Shown piece by piece: positions 9,186-17,277 of a stretch of DNA of 64,000 nucleotides; within the stretch, counting starts at the first letter, position 1, and each line of letters opens with the position of its first letter. Location of the stretch: NCBI GenBank assembly GCA_913061415.1, contig CAJXUD010000003.1, positions 1 through 64,000 on the forward strand, read 5' to 3'. Source of the DNA: an uncultured Oleispira sp. Its GTDB lineage: Bacteria > Pseudomonadota > Gammaproteobacteria > Pseudomonadales > Oceanobacteraceae. A model generated the notes under the pieces. That model saw nothing but the letters and a program-made list of their open reading frames with translations, was not told where the DNA came from and searched no databases. The position numbers and the translations under genes were made by a program.

Positions 9186-9554
9186 ATGCCCTACCTTCGT
9201 TTTTTATCTGTTGTAACAATATCGGTATTAGCCGCTTTTCCTGTTAATGCCGATGATCCTGATCACTTCCATGGCCTTAAATCCAATACGCTAGAAGAAT
9301 CTATCAGTAATATTTCTGTTTATAACAGTAAGCTAGAAGAGCTGTTGACGGGTGAATTAAGTCCTTCCGCAATGGGACAAATACATCAACTTACTTACAC
9401 TCTAGAAAATGCTTTAGCAAGATTAGAAAACAGTATCGATGAGATTGAAGAAACGCTAGAAAAAGTTCACAAAGGTTCTGAGCGTGCCGATACTGCAACC
9501 GTTAAATCTGAAGGTAAGAAATATCTTACTGAAACTAGAAAAATTATTAAATAA
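9186..9554 (+). CDS. small secreted protein, DUF6746-like
   Basis: 122 residues with a signal peptide cleaved near VNA-DDP (residue 22). The mature part starts DDPDHFHGLKSNTLEESI and is mostly helical and charged (heptad-like LENALARLENSIDEIEETLEKV), suggesting a periplasmic helical bundle. It recalls the DUF6746 family of marine gammaproteobacteria, but this is from memory of the HF-G-x-x-x-x-TLEEA pattern, so moderate at best. A possible Fur box lies just upstream. Function unknown. Confidence 0.6.
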   Translation: MPYLRFLSVVTISVLAAFPVNADDPDHFHGLKSNTLEESISNISVYNSKLEELLTGELSPSAMGQIHQLTYTLENALARLENSIDEIEETLEKVHKGSERADTATVKSEGKKYLTETRKIIK

Positions 9555-9569
9555 CAAAAATTGATTCTA

Positions 9570-9899
9570 TTACAACGTGTGATTATCGAGGTTTCTGCAC
9601 CCAATGATCACAGCCCCCTGATTCATTTTTTCTGTATTTATAATACTAGCGCCAAACAGAAGTAAAAATAGCGTCATCATTTTTTGTGAAAAAAGTACTT
9701 GAATCAACGAATAAGACGTTAGCATCAGATGACCATATAAAAATGATCCAAGACCATTTTCCATAGAAGGAAAGTACTCCCCTAACTGTTGATAAAACTC
9801 TATAAGCCCCGTCTCAGAATAAGCAAACAATGTAATGTTAATTACAAAAATTCCAAGAAGAGCCACACCACGAATCAAATCCAGCTGAACGATTCTCAT
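9570..9899 (-). pseudogene. truncated DUF418/YeiB-like membrane protein remnant
   Basis: The N-terminus (MRIVQLDLIRGVALLGIFVIN) is the start of a DUF418/YeiB-type membrane protein, whose members are about 350-400 residues. After about 90 residues the family-like sequence stops and an unrelated tail (GAVIIGCRNLDNHTL) runs to a stop. Two or three membrane segments remain. This is best read as a decayed gene cut at its 3' side near position 9600. It is flanked by the small secreted protein and the iron locus. Confidence 0.7.
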
Positions 9900-10029
9900 A
9901 TGATTTATATCATCCTTATTTTTCAGAGGTTTACATTATTAATGCTGCGTATTAACTCACCTCTGCAATTAACAGCCGTCAGATATCAATCCTTGAAGAC
10001 ACACTTGATGCCTCGCTGCTCAAAATAAA

Positions 10030-10050
10030 GATGATATTGCTTATCATTAG
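10030..10050. promoter_or_regulatory. possible Fur box
   Basis: GATGATATTGCTTATCATTAG contains hexamers close to the GATAAT/ATTATC half-sites of Fur boxes. It is about 225 bases before the first gene of the plus-strand iron module. Recognised by eye only. Confidence 0.35.
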
Positions 10051-10198
10051 TATTTAGTAAAGGTAGAATATTGTCAATGCGAGCTAAAAAATGAAATTGC
10101 CGAAGGGGATAAGGTAATAACCCATACTCGCAGTGCAAAAAGCTTGGGAGTTTCTGACATGGCCTCTGTCATTAATCAAAGAATCACTGAATTAGCGC

Positions 10199-10244
10199 TT
10201 GATCATACACCATTAATCTTTATGATACGCATTCTCATTTTCAT
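10199..10244 (+). promoter_or_regulatory. sigma-70 type promoter overlapped by Fur-like hexamers
   Basis: TTGATC (10199-10204), a 16-base spacer and TATGAT (10221-10226) make a good sigma-70 promoter. The -10 box runs into GATACG-CATTCT-CATTTT-CATT, a string of degenerate Fur-type hexamers, as expected for an iron-repressed promoter. It lies 50 bases before the ATG at 10276. Confidence 0.45.
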
Positions 10245-10275
10245 TTATATACAACCACACGTCAGGATATTTGTT

Positions 10276-10578
10276 ATGCCAATCAGTGTCTTTTTAGTCT
10301 GGCCTGCGTTACATGCAATGTATGGCCTAAAAGAACACAGAAGCAGTAAGATTGCTTATAACAGAAGAATTACGGGTAGGGTTCTATTATTTATCTCTGC
10401 CTGTTTAACCGGTTTTTCCTTAGGCTTCGAGCACGGTTTCTTCATTTGGTTATTTGCACTAATGGCGATAGCCATAATCTTCGTGCAACTCAGAATTTGG
10501 CAGCCAAGGGCTGTATCTCTGATAACGGCACTCAGCCTGGCAGGAGTTATATATCAGGGAATCGACTATGTTCGTTAA
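10276..10578 (+). CDS. small membrane protein, DUF3325-like, iron locus
   Basis: 100 residues if started at the ATG at 10276, which has AGGA about 9 bases upstream. In-frame starts at 10144 (TTG) and 10159 would add a tail that crosses the promoter. Four membrane segments are visible. The stretch LKEHRSS...NRRITGRVLLFISACLTGFSLGF follows the same pattern as the DUF3325-like protein at 12512-12880 (SIKKHYAS...RRFIQNLFRVCGF). It overlaps the next gene by 11 bases, so the three plus-strand genes form one operon. Its role is unknown; it is inferred to assist PepSY-type siderophore-iron processing. Confidence 0.6.
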   Translation: MPISVFLVWPALHAMYGLKEHRSSKIAYNRRITGRVLLFISACLTGFSLGFEHGFFIWLFALMAIAIIFVQLRIWQPRAVSLITALSLAGVIYQGIDYVR

Positions 10579-10846
10579 TATTATTCGCAGTACAGGTAGC
10601 CGTAACATTGCCGCTATCGTCGGTAGTTTTTTAGCGACAGTGGCCTTGACCATTTCCATCACCCTACTCTGGCCATTTGGTAATCTTGCAGAACAAGTAC
10701 TCGCAGGAGGGACCTTTTTCTTTATTTTCTGGGCCTCAGTATTTTACTGGGCCATTCTGGCACAAGATGGCCTAAAAGCCTGGATCAGAATTCTTATTTT
10801 GTTAGTACCCGCCCTTACGATAGACATCATCAGTTTAGCCACTTGA
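10568..10846 (+). CDS. small membrane protein, DUF3649-like, iron locus
   Basis: 92 residues with three hydrophobic helices. The start NIAAIVGSFLATVALTI and the later WAILAQDGLKAWIRI resemble the DUF3649-like protein at 14439-14732 (RTIAAIIGGYVLSNLLAVLI and TKTAGKAWLGL). It overlaps the upstream gene and is followed after 40 bases by the PepSY gene. In Pseudomonas-type clusters DUF3649 proteins sit beside TonB receptors and PepSY proteins. Its precise job is unknown. The stop codon starts a 14-base tandem repeat. Confidence 0.6.
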   Translation: MFVNIIRSTGSRNIAAIVGSFLATVALTISITLLWPFGNLAEQVLAGGTFFFIFWASVFYWAILAQDGLKAWIRILILLVPALTIDIISLAT

Positions 10847-10885
10847 GAACACTGGATTGATAACACTGGATCGAGAACACTATAG
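10844..10885 (+). repeat. 14-bp tandem repeat, three copies, starting at a stop codon
   Basis: Units at 10844-10857 (TGAGAACACTGGAT), 10858-10871 (TGATAACACTGGAT) and 10872-10885 (CGAGAACACTATAG). The first three bases are the stop codon of the upstream gene. The second unit repeats TGA in a different frame. The array fills the gap before the PepSY start at 10887. Confidence 0.85.
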
Positions 10886-10886
10886 A

Positions 10887-12410
10887 ATGAAACAACATAC
10901 TCATAAACGCCTCTACGATACACATTCTTGGGTTGGCATCATCTCAGGCATATTGCTCTTTATTGTTACCTTTTCAGGTATTCCAGCCCTGTTTGAACAC
11001 GAAGTCGGATACTGGCAATATCCAGCATTCGGAGAGATCCCAACAGACAGATCCTTCGATCTTGAACACACGATCGCAACAGCAAATGACATCGGTTTTC
11101 AATACGATAAATTAACCATACAACTGCCAGATGACATTAATAACCACATAATGCTGAGCCATTTTTCTGATGAAAGTGAATTTTATACTCTCTATTTAAA
11201 AACAGGCAGCTATGAGGAAGTAAAATCATCCCCTTCCGCATTAGGTCAAATTCTTACCCATCTGCATACCGACCTGTATTTGCCTCGCCCTTTCGGACGC
11301 TATCTTGTCGGCCTCGCAGGCATGGCCATGCTATTAGCCATCATTGCGGGTATTTTTATACATGTTAAATGGCGTAAAGAGTTTGTCATGCTGCGTCCTA
11401 AAAGAAGCTGGCGTTTATTATTAACAGATCAACATAAATTGCTTGGGCTATGGTCACTTCCTTTTACGCTTATTCTTGCTTTTACTGGCACTATCTTAGG
11501 GTTATTAGGCATTATTAGCCCTATCTTAGCGCTGGCCGCATTCGATGGTGACGTGCAGAAAGCGACCGATACTATCCTTGGGCCAAGCGCTGAAATTACT
11601 GGCGAGCCAGCACCTATTTATTCATTGAATGAACTCTGGGTCAAAGCACGCTCCGACCTATCTGACAAAGAGATTAAACTGATTGAGATTGAAGGGGCTG
11701 GTGACAAGGGAGGATTAATTAAATTTTCGGCTCATCACCAAAAACACCTGAGCAACATAGAAACAGTTACTTATTCTACCGCCACCGGCGAGACAATTCA
11801 TGAAGGATCTTTTATAGGTAAAGGCCCTTTCCATCGCATCTTTGCAGCCGTCACCCCCCTGCATTACGTTTTGTTTGGCAGTGTTTGGCTAAAAATCTGT
11901 TATGCGTTAGCCGCATTGGGGGCCTGCGGTCTGATTGTAACCGGCAATATGTTGTGGTTAGAACGAAGAGGGCATGGCATGGAGCACCTCCTAAGTAAAT
12001 TAACATTGGGGATTTGTGGGGGCCTTGTTGTTGCAACGTGTGCCCTTTTCCCAGTAAGCCAATTACTTTATGTCTTTAAGCTGGGTGAAGAGCACCACCA
12101 TTTTGAAGAGTGGATTCTTTGGAGCACATGGGGAATTACTTTATTCATGCCCTTCCTTTGGAAGAATGGATTTCAACTGAGCCATTGGATGCTGCGTATC
12201 AGTGCAGCATTGCTGTTATCGACATTACTCGTAGATGGTCTGGTTAATGGTCGCTGGTTATGGCTAACTTCTGGATGGAATTTTTATATTCAAGCCGGGC
12301 TTATCTTCTTTGCTATGTTGTTGGTTTATCTGGACATAAAAATGCCAGATGAAAAGAAAGAAAAGTTTGCCACTAGAGCAGCGGCTATACAGGTAGAAGT
12401 GGCGGATTAA
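10887..12410 (+). CDS. PepSY-domain iron-regulated membrane protein
   Basis: 507 residues from the ATG at 10887; the frame is open further upstream, but only through the tandem repeat. The N-terminus (YDTHSWVGIISGILLFIVTFSG) is the classic PepSY_TM/PiuB start with a conserved His-x-W. Further membrane helices lie near 140-160, 190-220, 325-350, 370-400, 410-430 and 440-490, with two periplasmic PepSY regions. Relatives such as FoxB, FpvG and XusC act in the inner membrane to reduce or release iron from siderophores. It is last in the plus-strand module and converges with the minus-strand module. Confidence 0.85.
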   Translation: MKQHTHKRLYDTHSWVGIISGILLFIVTFSGIPALFEHEVGYWQYPAFGEIPTDRSFDLEHTIATANDIGFQYDKLTIQLPDDINNHIMLSHFSDESEFYTLYLKTGSYEEVKSSPSALGQILTHLHTDLYLPRPFGRYLVGLAGMAMLLAIIAGIFIHVKWRKEFVMLRPKRSWRLLLTDQHKLLGLWSLPFTLILAFTGTILGLLGIISPILALAAFDGDVQKATDTILGPSAEITGEPAPIYSLNELWVKARSDLSDKEIKLIEIEGAGDKGGLIKFSAHHQKHLSNIETVTYSTATGETIHEGSFIGKGPFHRIFAAVTPLHYVLFGSVWLKICYALAALGACGLIVTGNMLWLERRGHGMEHLLSKLTLGICGGLVVATCALFPVSQLLYVFKLGEEHHHFEEWILWSTWGITLFMPFLWKNGFQLSHWMLRISAALLLSTLLVDGLVNGRWLWLTSGWNFYIQAGLIFFAMLLVYLDIKMPDEKKEKFATRAAAIQVEVAD

Positions 12411-12473
12411 ATATTAATAACAACCAAGCATAAATGGAGGTTAACTATTTTTTGATTAAATTCTGCACTGACA

Positions 12474-12510
12474 CACTATTTTTATATGACACTATTTTTA
12501 TATGACACTG
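12474..12510 (-). repeat. 16-bp tandem repeat just after a stop codon
   Basis: Two exact copies of CACTATTTTTATATGA on the plus strand (12474-12489 and 12490-12505) plus a further partial copy. The array lies between the convergent stops at 12410 and 12512, beginning a few bases after the minus-strand stop. Each unit carries stop triplets in both orientations. Confidence 0.8.
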
Positions 12511-12511
12511 C

Positions 12512-12880
12512 TCAACCTAGGTAAGCGACTAGCGTCTGAACCTGAGTTGATTGGTCATGCAGTGTGAGTGCAGCAATAATGAAGACTAAAACCAGAGAAA
12601 TTTTATTTATCCATTCAGATAGGTAGCTTAATAGTAGCGTCTGAGTCAATGACGCGACTGTAAATATAGCTGTCAGATACACTAAGCCCAAAGCAAGTCC
12701 ATGTAGATCAAAGAACAATGCAAAACTGAATATCAGGGATGCAAAGCCACATACTCGGAATAGATTTTGGATAAACCTACGGCTATTTTTTGATTGACCT
12801 ATCGTACTAGCATAATGTTTTTTTATTGAAAGGCTTAATAAGACACAACTCATAAATACCCAAAGCGAAGCTATGTACAT
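12512..12880 (-). CDS. DUF3325-like small membrane protein
   Basis: 122 residues from the ATG at 12880, which has AGGGA about 8 bases upstream and overlaps the end of the PepSY gene by 10 bases; a longer start at 12928 lies deeper inside that gene. Four membrane helices are visible, with a basic loop (SIKKHYASTIGQSKNSRRFIQ) after the first. Size, topology and position after a PepSY gene match the DUF3325 family, found in siderophore-uptake clusters of Pseudomonas and relatives. Molecular role unknown. Confidence 0.7.
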   Translation of the reverse strand: MYIASLWVFMSCVLLSLSIKKHYASTIGQSKNSRRFIQNLFRVCGFASLIFSFALFFDLHGLALGLVYLTAIFTVASLTQTLLLSYLSEWINKISLVLVFIIAALTLHDQSTQVQTLVAYLG

Positions 12881-14442
12881 GCTATTTCCCTGGTTTTCAT
12901 GTTTTTTATTAAATAACGGGCAATACAACCGAAAATTAAGCCAATCAGAATCATCGTTAAATCAAATCCAGCCATCACCCAATCATCTTGTAACACCGCA
13001 GAAACTAAATTTTTATCAGATGTCAGCGCATTAAGCATGGGCAATAATAAATACAGGGCAGATGCTAATAGAAGCTGTTTAACCCAAAGAGCTTGGAGAG
13101 TGAGTTTATTTGCCAAAATAAATGGCGCAATGAGCATTACAAACCAAGTAATAAATAAGCTGTTTACTTCCCAGCTTGCACGGTTTTCCATATCAATGGG
13201 AACAATTCGATTAGCCCAAAAATACACGGCAATAGCGATAGGTAGACCAACAACAATACCAACATTAGAACATTCAACAAATTTAAGACCGGAATCTTCT
13301 GTTCCCATTCTACGAGCTTTCTCTCTTCGCTTTGTAGCCCATAAAATCATGCCAGTGGCAATCATTCCTGCTCCCATTAAGCCAGATATAAAATATAGCC
13401 ATCGCAATGCAGTACCCGCAAAATTTCCTTCGTGCAAATCTGTGAATACCTTATACAGTTTTTTACTAGCAAATTGTGCGGTGGGCTCCTTCAAAGAGTC
13501 GAACAATAACTCACCTGTAATGCCGTGATAAATAAGTTCTTCACCCTCACTAATACCAGAGTATTTATGATGCTTCACTTGTACATGTGCGCCAGCTGTT
13601 CCTCTCCCCTCTATTCCAATTTCACGCAGGGCACCTTTTCCCCAATGAGATTCAATTTCTGGCATAAAACTTAACATTGATAAACTGTTAGCAGGTTCAT
13701 GATTATGTTCGGGGTGACCCGCTTTTTCAAATACAGACTCCACAAAGCTATTGTGTTTTTCTTTATCGGTACCATAAGAACCAACAATAACCCCAGGCAT
13801 AGATGTAAACATTAAAAAAACCAAGCCACTGTAGGTAATCATTAAATGAAACGGTATGGGTAATACACTGAATACATTGTGTATATCTAACCAAGATCGT
13901 TGTTTTTTATTGGGACGAAAAGTGAAAAATTCTTTGAATATTTTTTTATGCACAATAACCCCGGTAATTAAGGCTATAAACATAAACAGTGCACACAAAC
14001 TGGTAATCCAATATGCAAGAGTTGGGGGCATATAATGCAGTACATAATGCATTGCATACAAGGTTTTACCACCGCCAGTTTCACGAGTAATAACTGGATT
14101 TCCTGTTTGCACATCAATCGTATTATTTTTCCATCTCCCGCCCTGCTCGTCAGACTCTTGCCACCAAATAACGGCGGTATACGAACGTGCGATAGGAAAC
14201 ACAACCCACCAAGACTGCGCATCCGGGGCTGTGATGTTTAGATGTTGTTCCGCCATTTTCACTATCTGACGCTGATCGATCTTTTCGCTAATGACGGGCC
14301 TTTCTGGCTGCATCCAATGAGTAATTTCTTTCTCGAAATAACCTGCGGTGCCAGTGATGAAAATAAAATAAAGCAGCACACTAAGTAATAAGCCTGACCA
14401 TGTATGCAGCCAGTTCATAGATTGACGAAATGACCCATTCAT
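12871..14442 (-). CDS. PepSY-domain iron-regulated membrane protein
   Basis: 523 residues. The start at 14442 is chosen because it overlaps the DUF3649 stop as ATGA behind GGAG; an upstream start at 14514 lies in the preceding gene. The N-terminus MNWLHTWSGLLLSVLLYFIFITGTAGYFEKEITHW is the typical PepSY_TM opening. Further features are DIHNVF...PFHLMITYSGLV and a late helix block at about 400-520. Proteins of this kind (FoxB, FpvG, XusC) reduce ferric siderophores or aid iron release at the inner membrane. It lies in an operon behind the TonB receptor and DUF3649. Confidence 0.86.
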   Translation of the reverse strand: MNGSFRQSMNWLHTWSGLLLSVLLYFIFITGTAGYFEKEITHWMQPERPVISEKIDQRQIVKMAEQHLNITAPDAQSWWVVFPIARSYTAVIWWQESDEQGGRWKNNTIDVQTGNPVITRETGGGKTLYAMHYVLHYMPPTLAYWITSLCALFMFIALITGVIVHKKIFKEFFTFRPNKKQRSWLDIHNVFSVLPIPFHLMITYSGLVFLMFTSMPGVIVGSYGTDKEKHNSFVESVFEKAGHPEHNHEPANSLSMLSFMPEIESHWGKGALREIGIEGRGTAGAHVQVKHHKYSGISEGEELIYHGITGELLFDSLKEPTAQFASKKLYKVFTDLHEGNFAGTALRWLYFISGLMGAGMIATGMILWATKRREKARRMGTEDSGLKFVECSNVGIVVGLPIAIAVYFWANRIVPIDMENRASWEVNSLFITWFVMLIAPFILANKLTLQALWVKQLLLASALYLLLPMLNALTSDKNLVSAVLQDDWVMAGFDLTMILIGLIFGCIARYLIKNMKTREIACT

Positions 14443-14732
14443 AGAGAGCTCTCCGGCATTGCTAAATACACCCCAACAGAACTCATAGCGCAAGCAATGA
14501 ATAACCCCAGCCATGCCTTACCTGCTGTTTTTGTACTGAATACAAATATAATAACAATACTGTAAAACAAAAAGCTCAACTGTAACGACAGTAAAACACT
14601 GTCTGCAGTTTGCATAGGTAGTAGATAGGATATGAGGACTGCTAGTAAATTGCTGAGCACATAACCGCCAATAATGGCGGCTATAGTACGGGAAAGCACA
14701 CTCAAACCCATTTGTGATTTTATATTACGCAT
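14439..14732 (-). CDS. DUF3649-family small membrane protein
   Basis: 97 residues with three membrane helices. The order RTIAAIIGGYVLSNLLAVLISYLLP, then SFLFYSIVIIFVFSTKTAGKAWLGL, fits DUF3649. Members are short inner-membrane proteins encoded between a TonB-dependent siderophore receptor and a PepSY protein, exactly as here. The gene ends in a four-base overlap with the PepSY start. Function is not established; a supporting role in ferric-siderophore reduction is inferred from context. Confidence 0.75.
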   Translation of the reverse strand: MRNIKSQMGLSVLSRTIAAIIGGYVLSNLLAVLISYLLPMQTADSVLLSLQLSFLFYSIVIIFVFSTKTAGKAWLGLFIACAMSSVGVYLAMPESSL

Positions 14733-14838
14733 TTTTGTAACCAGGTGTTTGGAGTAGACAAATTTTCATATGGAAAAAAGGATCAACTAACATCAATATA
14801 TTTCCACTTTCGCCATAGCCTCCTCGTTTCTGAAAGCT

Positions 14839-17022
14839 CTAAAATTCAACGACGGTTTTAAGACTGAGAGCTCGGCCTGGTCTCTGAACCCCATAATGAT
14901 CATAGAGTTTTTCATTGGTTACATTTTGGATTTCAGCGGCTAGCGAAACGGTATATGAATATATATCTTTCGTGTAGATTGCGGCTACACTATGGCTTTC
15001 CTGAACTGGCACAACAATAATTGACTGTGCAGATTTGTGACTATCCCAAAAAAGATCAAATCTATCTACAAACCGATAATTCCATTTCAGCCTAAGTTCG
15101 TCATACCCTGAAAATATGCTTGTCCATTTTAAGCCCACCTTGGTATTGAAGAAAGTATGAGGACGGTTGGGAATTCGTTCATTTTTAAATTGTGCAAAGA
15201 GTCCTTTATCAGCGGTATTTATCAGGTCGAACGTTGTGTAATTGGCTTCAATACTCAAAAAATCTTCGACAGACGTCCAAGTTCCTGAGACTTGAAAGCC
15301 TTTAGAATCGACCGATGAAACATTATGATATTGTGATCCGTTATTGACCGTCATTAAAATAATGGCATCTTCAACATCGCGAATAAATAAATTTGTACCT
15401 GTCTTCCAAGAGCCATAATCATTGTTTAGCTCATTAATTTCTAGCGAAAGGTTATAGTTATTACTGTATTCTTCGCTGAGATCAAGATTAGCGATAACAT
15501 TTTCTGCATTACCAAACACTTCGGCGAAGTTAGGCAGGCGAGTCGCCTGTTCATAGGACGCTTTCCCGATGAGCCACTCGTAAAACTTATACCGAACTAC
15601 ATTGCCCCACCCCATTCGGCCAATACTTGAATCCAAACGCTCCTCTAACTTAGTAGTTTTATTAAGCTGAAGGCTTTCTCGTTCTTGACTGTAATGCTTT
15701 ACAAATAATTTATTTTGCAGTTTATTATCAAAAAAATCGAATGTGTAATTAATACCCGAGACCAAGCTAAACATTTCTCTCTCCGCATCCAACGGATCAG
15801 GTTTATTTTTTGATAAATAATGATTCTTTGATGTCTGACGGTGCTTTGTGGGTGAGGTTGAGAAATCTAAAGAGTGATTTTCGGCTAATTGCCAACCTAA
15901 GTGAGCAATGGCATATTCAGTATTTCGCCAGTAAGTACACTCACAAGCTTCATTAATCTCACCAGGACGCGGCACTTCCTCCATCCCTCTCTCACCATTC
16001 CATAAATAGAAATAATCAGTAGTATCAGAAAAATGTGATTTTAGTTCTGATGCACCAGCCGTAGCAGAAAGGGATAACTCATCCGTAAGTTGCTTTTTAT
16101 ATCGTAGATTTAATCCATACGTTTTACGTTCAATAGTTGCCTCTCCATAGACTTTACTCATAGTCACATTATGTTGAATTTCTTTATCGTATTCGCTGGT
16201 ATATAAACCCACCTGAAATAAATCCGCCCAACTCTGCTCCGTATAACCAACATCTACATTAGCCCCTTGCCCCTTGTATGCATCATGAAAACGCTCTGCT
16301 TTATAAGGAATTGTCTCACCTAATCTACTGGGAATTGTCGCATCTACCTCATAATTATTATCACTATAATCATAGAACCCACTTAAACGACTAAAAAAAC
16401 CACTGTCACCGGCATAATTCAGACTCATGGTAGATCTACTGGTATTAAAATCTCCTATCATATGAGAAATCGATCCCCCCGTGCCTTCCTGCCCTTTATC
16501 AGTAATGAAGTTTACCGCGCCACCCAACGCATCCGCACCCAATTCAATGGGAACAACGCCATGATAGATGTCAGCTCGTTGAACTAAATTAACCGGAATA
16601 GCACCTATACCAAAGGTATAAGCCGACATTTCAAGCGGGATGCCATCGATAAAAAATCGAATTTGCTCATCTCTCAGCCCGTTAAGCGAGAATCTTTCTC
16701 GCGACCCTAGCCCCCCCATTCTCCTAATACTAATCCCTGGCTCGCGAGATAAAACCTCACTCAAATCTGCCGTTAACTTTTGATCAGACTTTAGATCAAT
16801 CACATCCACTGCTGCTGCTGATTGTTCTAACACCATTGCCTCGTCCTCCGTACCGACGACAACAAGCGTTTCTAACTCTTTAGCTTCATTACTCACTTCA
16901 GCTTCTTCTGCCCAAGCAAAGGATTGAGTCAGTAAAAAAGTTCCTGTGCACGCTAATCGGCTTAGAAGTTGAAAAACGTGAGTGCTATTGCGTGTCTTTA
17001 AAAAAGTAGATCGGCGAAACAT
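14839..17022 (-). CDS. TonB-dependent outer membrane receptor (siderophore or metal)
   Basis: 727 residues: signal peptide to about residue 38 (SFAWA-EE), a TonB-box-like ETLVVVGT near 50-57, plug domain (about 60-180, with SLNGLRDEQIRFFIDGIP and DALGGAVNFIT), then a 22-strand-type barrel ending in aromatic Phe (LKTVVEF). No N-terminal signalling (STN) domain is present, so it is not a FecA/FpvA-type transducer. A Fur-box candidate lies about 100 bases upstream between it and the divergent lipoprotein. The downstream DUF3649, PepSY and DUF3325 genes indicate siderophore-iron uptake. Confidence 0.9.
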   Translation of the reverse strand: MFRRSTFLKTRNSTHVFQLLSRLACTGTFLLTQSFAWAEEAEVSNEAKELETLVVVGTEDEAMVLEQSAAAVDVIDLKSDQKLTADLSEVLSREPGISIRRMGGLGSRERFSLNGLRDEQIRFFIDGIPLEMSAYTFGIGAIPVNLVQRADIYHGVVPIELGADALGGAVNFITDKGQEGTGGSISHMIGDFNTSRSTMSLNYAGDSGFFSRLSGFYDYSDNNYEVDATIPSRLGETIPYKAERFHDAYKGQGANVDVGYTEQSWADLFQVGLYTSEYDKEIQHNVTMSKVYGEATIERKTYGLNLRYKKQLTDELSLSATAGASELKSHFSDTTDYFYLWNGERGMEEVPRPGEINEACECTYWRNTEYAIAHLGWQLAENHSLDFSTSPTKHRQTSKNHYLSKNKPDPLDAEREMFSLVSGINYTFDFFDNKLQNKLFVKHYSQERESLQLNKTTKLEERLDSSIGRMGWGNVVRYKFYEWLIGKASYEQATRLPNFAEVFGNAENVIANLDLSEEYSNNYNLSLEINELNNDYGSWKTGTNLFIRDVEDAIILMTVNNGSQYHNVSSVDSKGFQVSGTWTSVEDFLSIEANYTTFDLINTADKGLFAQFKNERIPNRPHTFFNTKVGLKWTSIFSGYDELRLKWNYRFVDRFDLFWDSHKSAQSIIVVPVQESHSVAAIYTKDIYSYTVSLAAEIQNVTNEKLYDHYGVQRPGRALSLKTVVEF

Positions 17023-17117
17023 TTCATACTACCTAGAGCTTTAGAGCCCAAGAATTCATTAAAAAATAGGCTGTAAATATAATCACTATTTTTTATAAAT
17101 GCAATTGATAATGCAAC

Positions 17118-17136
17118 TGATAATAGTTATCATTCA
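17118..17136. promoter_or_regulatory. Fur box between divergent receptor and lipoprotein genes
   Basis: TGATAATAGTTATCATTCA holds a perfect TGATAA-TAG-TTATCA palindrome and closely matches the Fur consensus. A similar half-site (ATTGATAATGCAA) lies just to the left. It sits in the 255-base gap between the divergent starts at 17022 and 17278 and could repress both. Confidence 0.7.
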
Positions 17137-17277
17137 GACTCTTTAAGATTAAAGCCTTGGTTTAAAGTCATTTTATTTAGCAAAGCATTCAAAATTTGAT
17201 GTCTTCCTAACTATCATTTGGACAAATCACAAATAACCAAAGCTTTTCCATGGAATTCATATATTTAGGAAACACGA

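Larger units (their letters stand above)
9900..10275 (+). other. intergenic stretch with Fur-like sites and a start-less open frame
   Basis: No complete gene is supported here. From 10051 a frame stays open into the downstream gene and encodes VEYCQCELKNEIAEG and more, but it has no convincing start, and the promoter at 10199-10226 lies inside it. It may be the decayed end of another gene. Possible Fur-type sites lie at 10030-10050 and 10221-10244. Confidence 0.4.
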
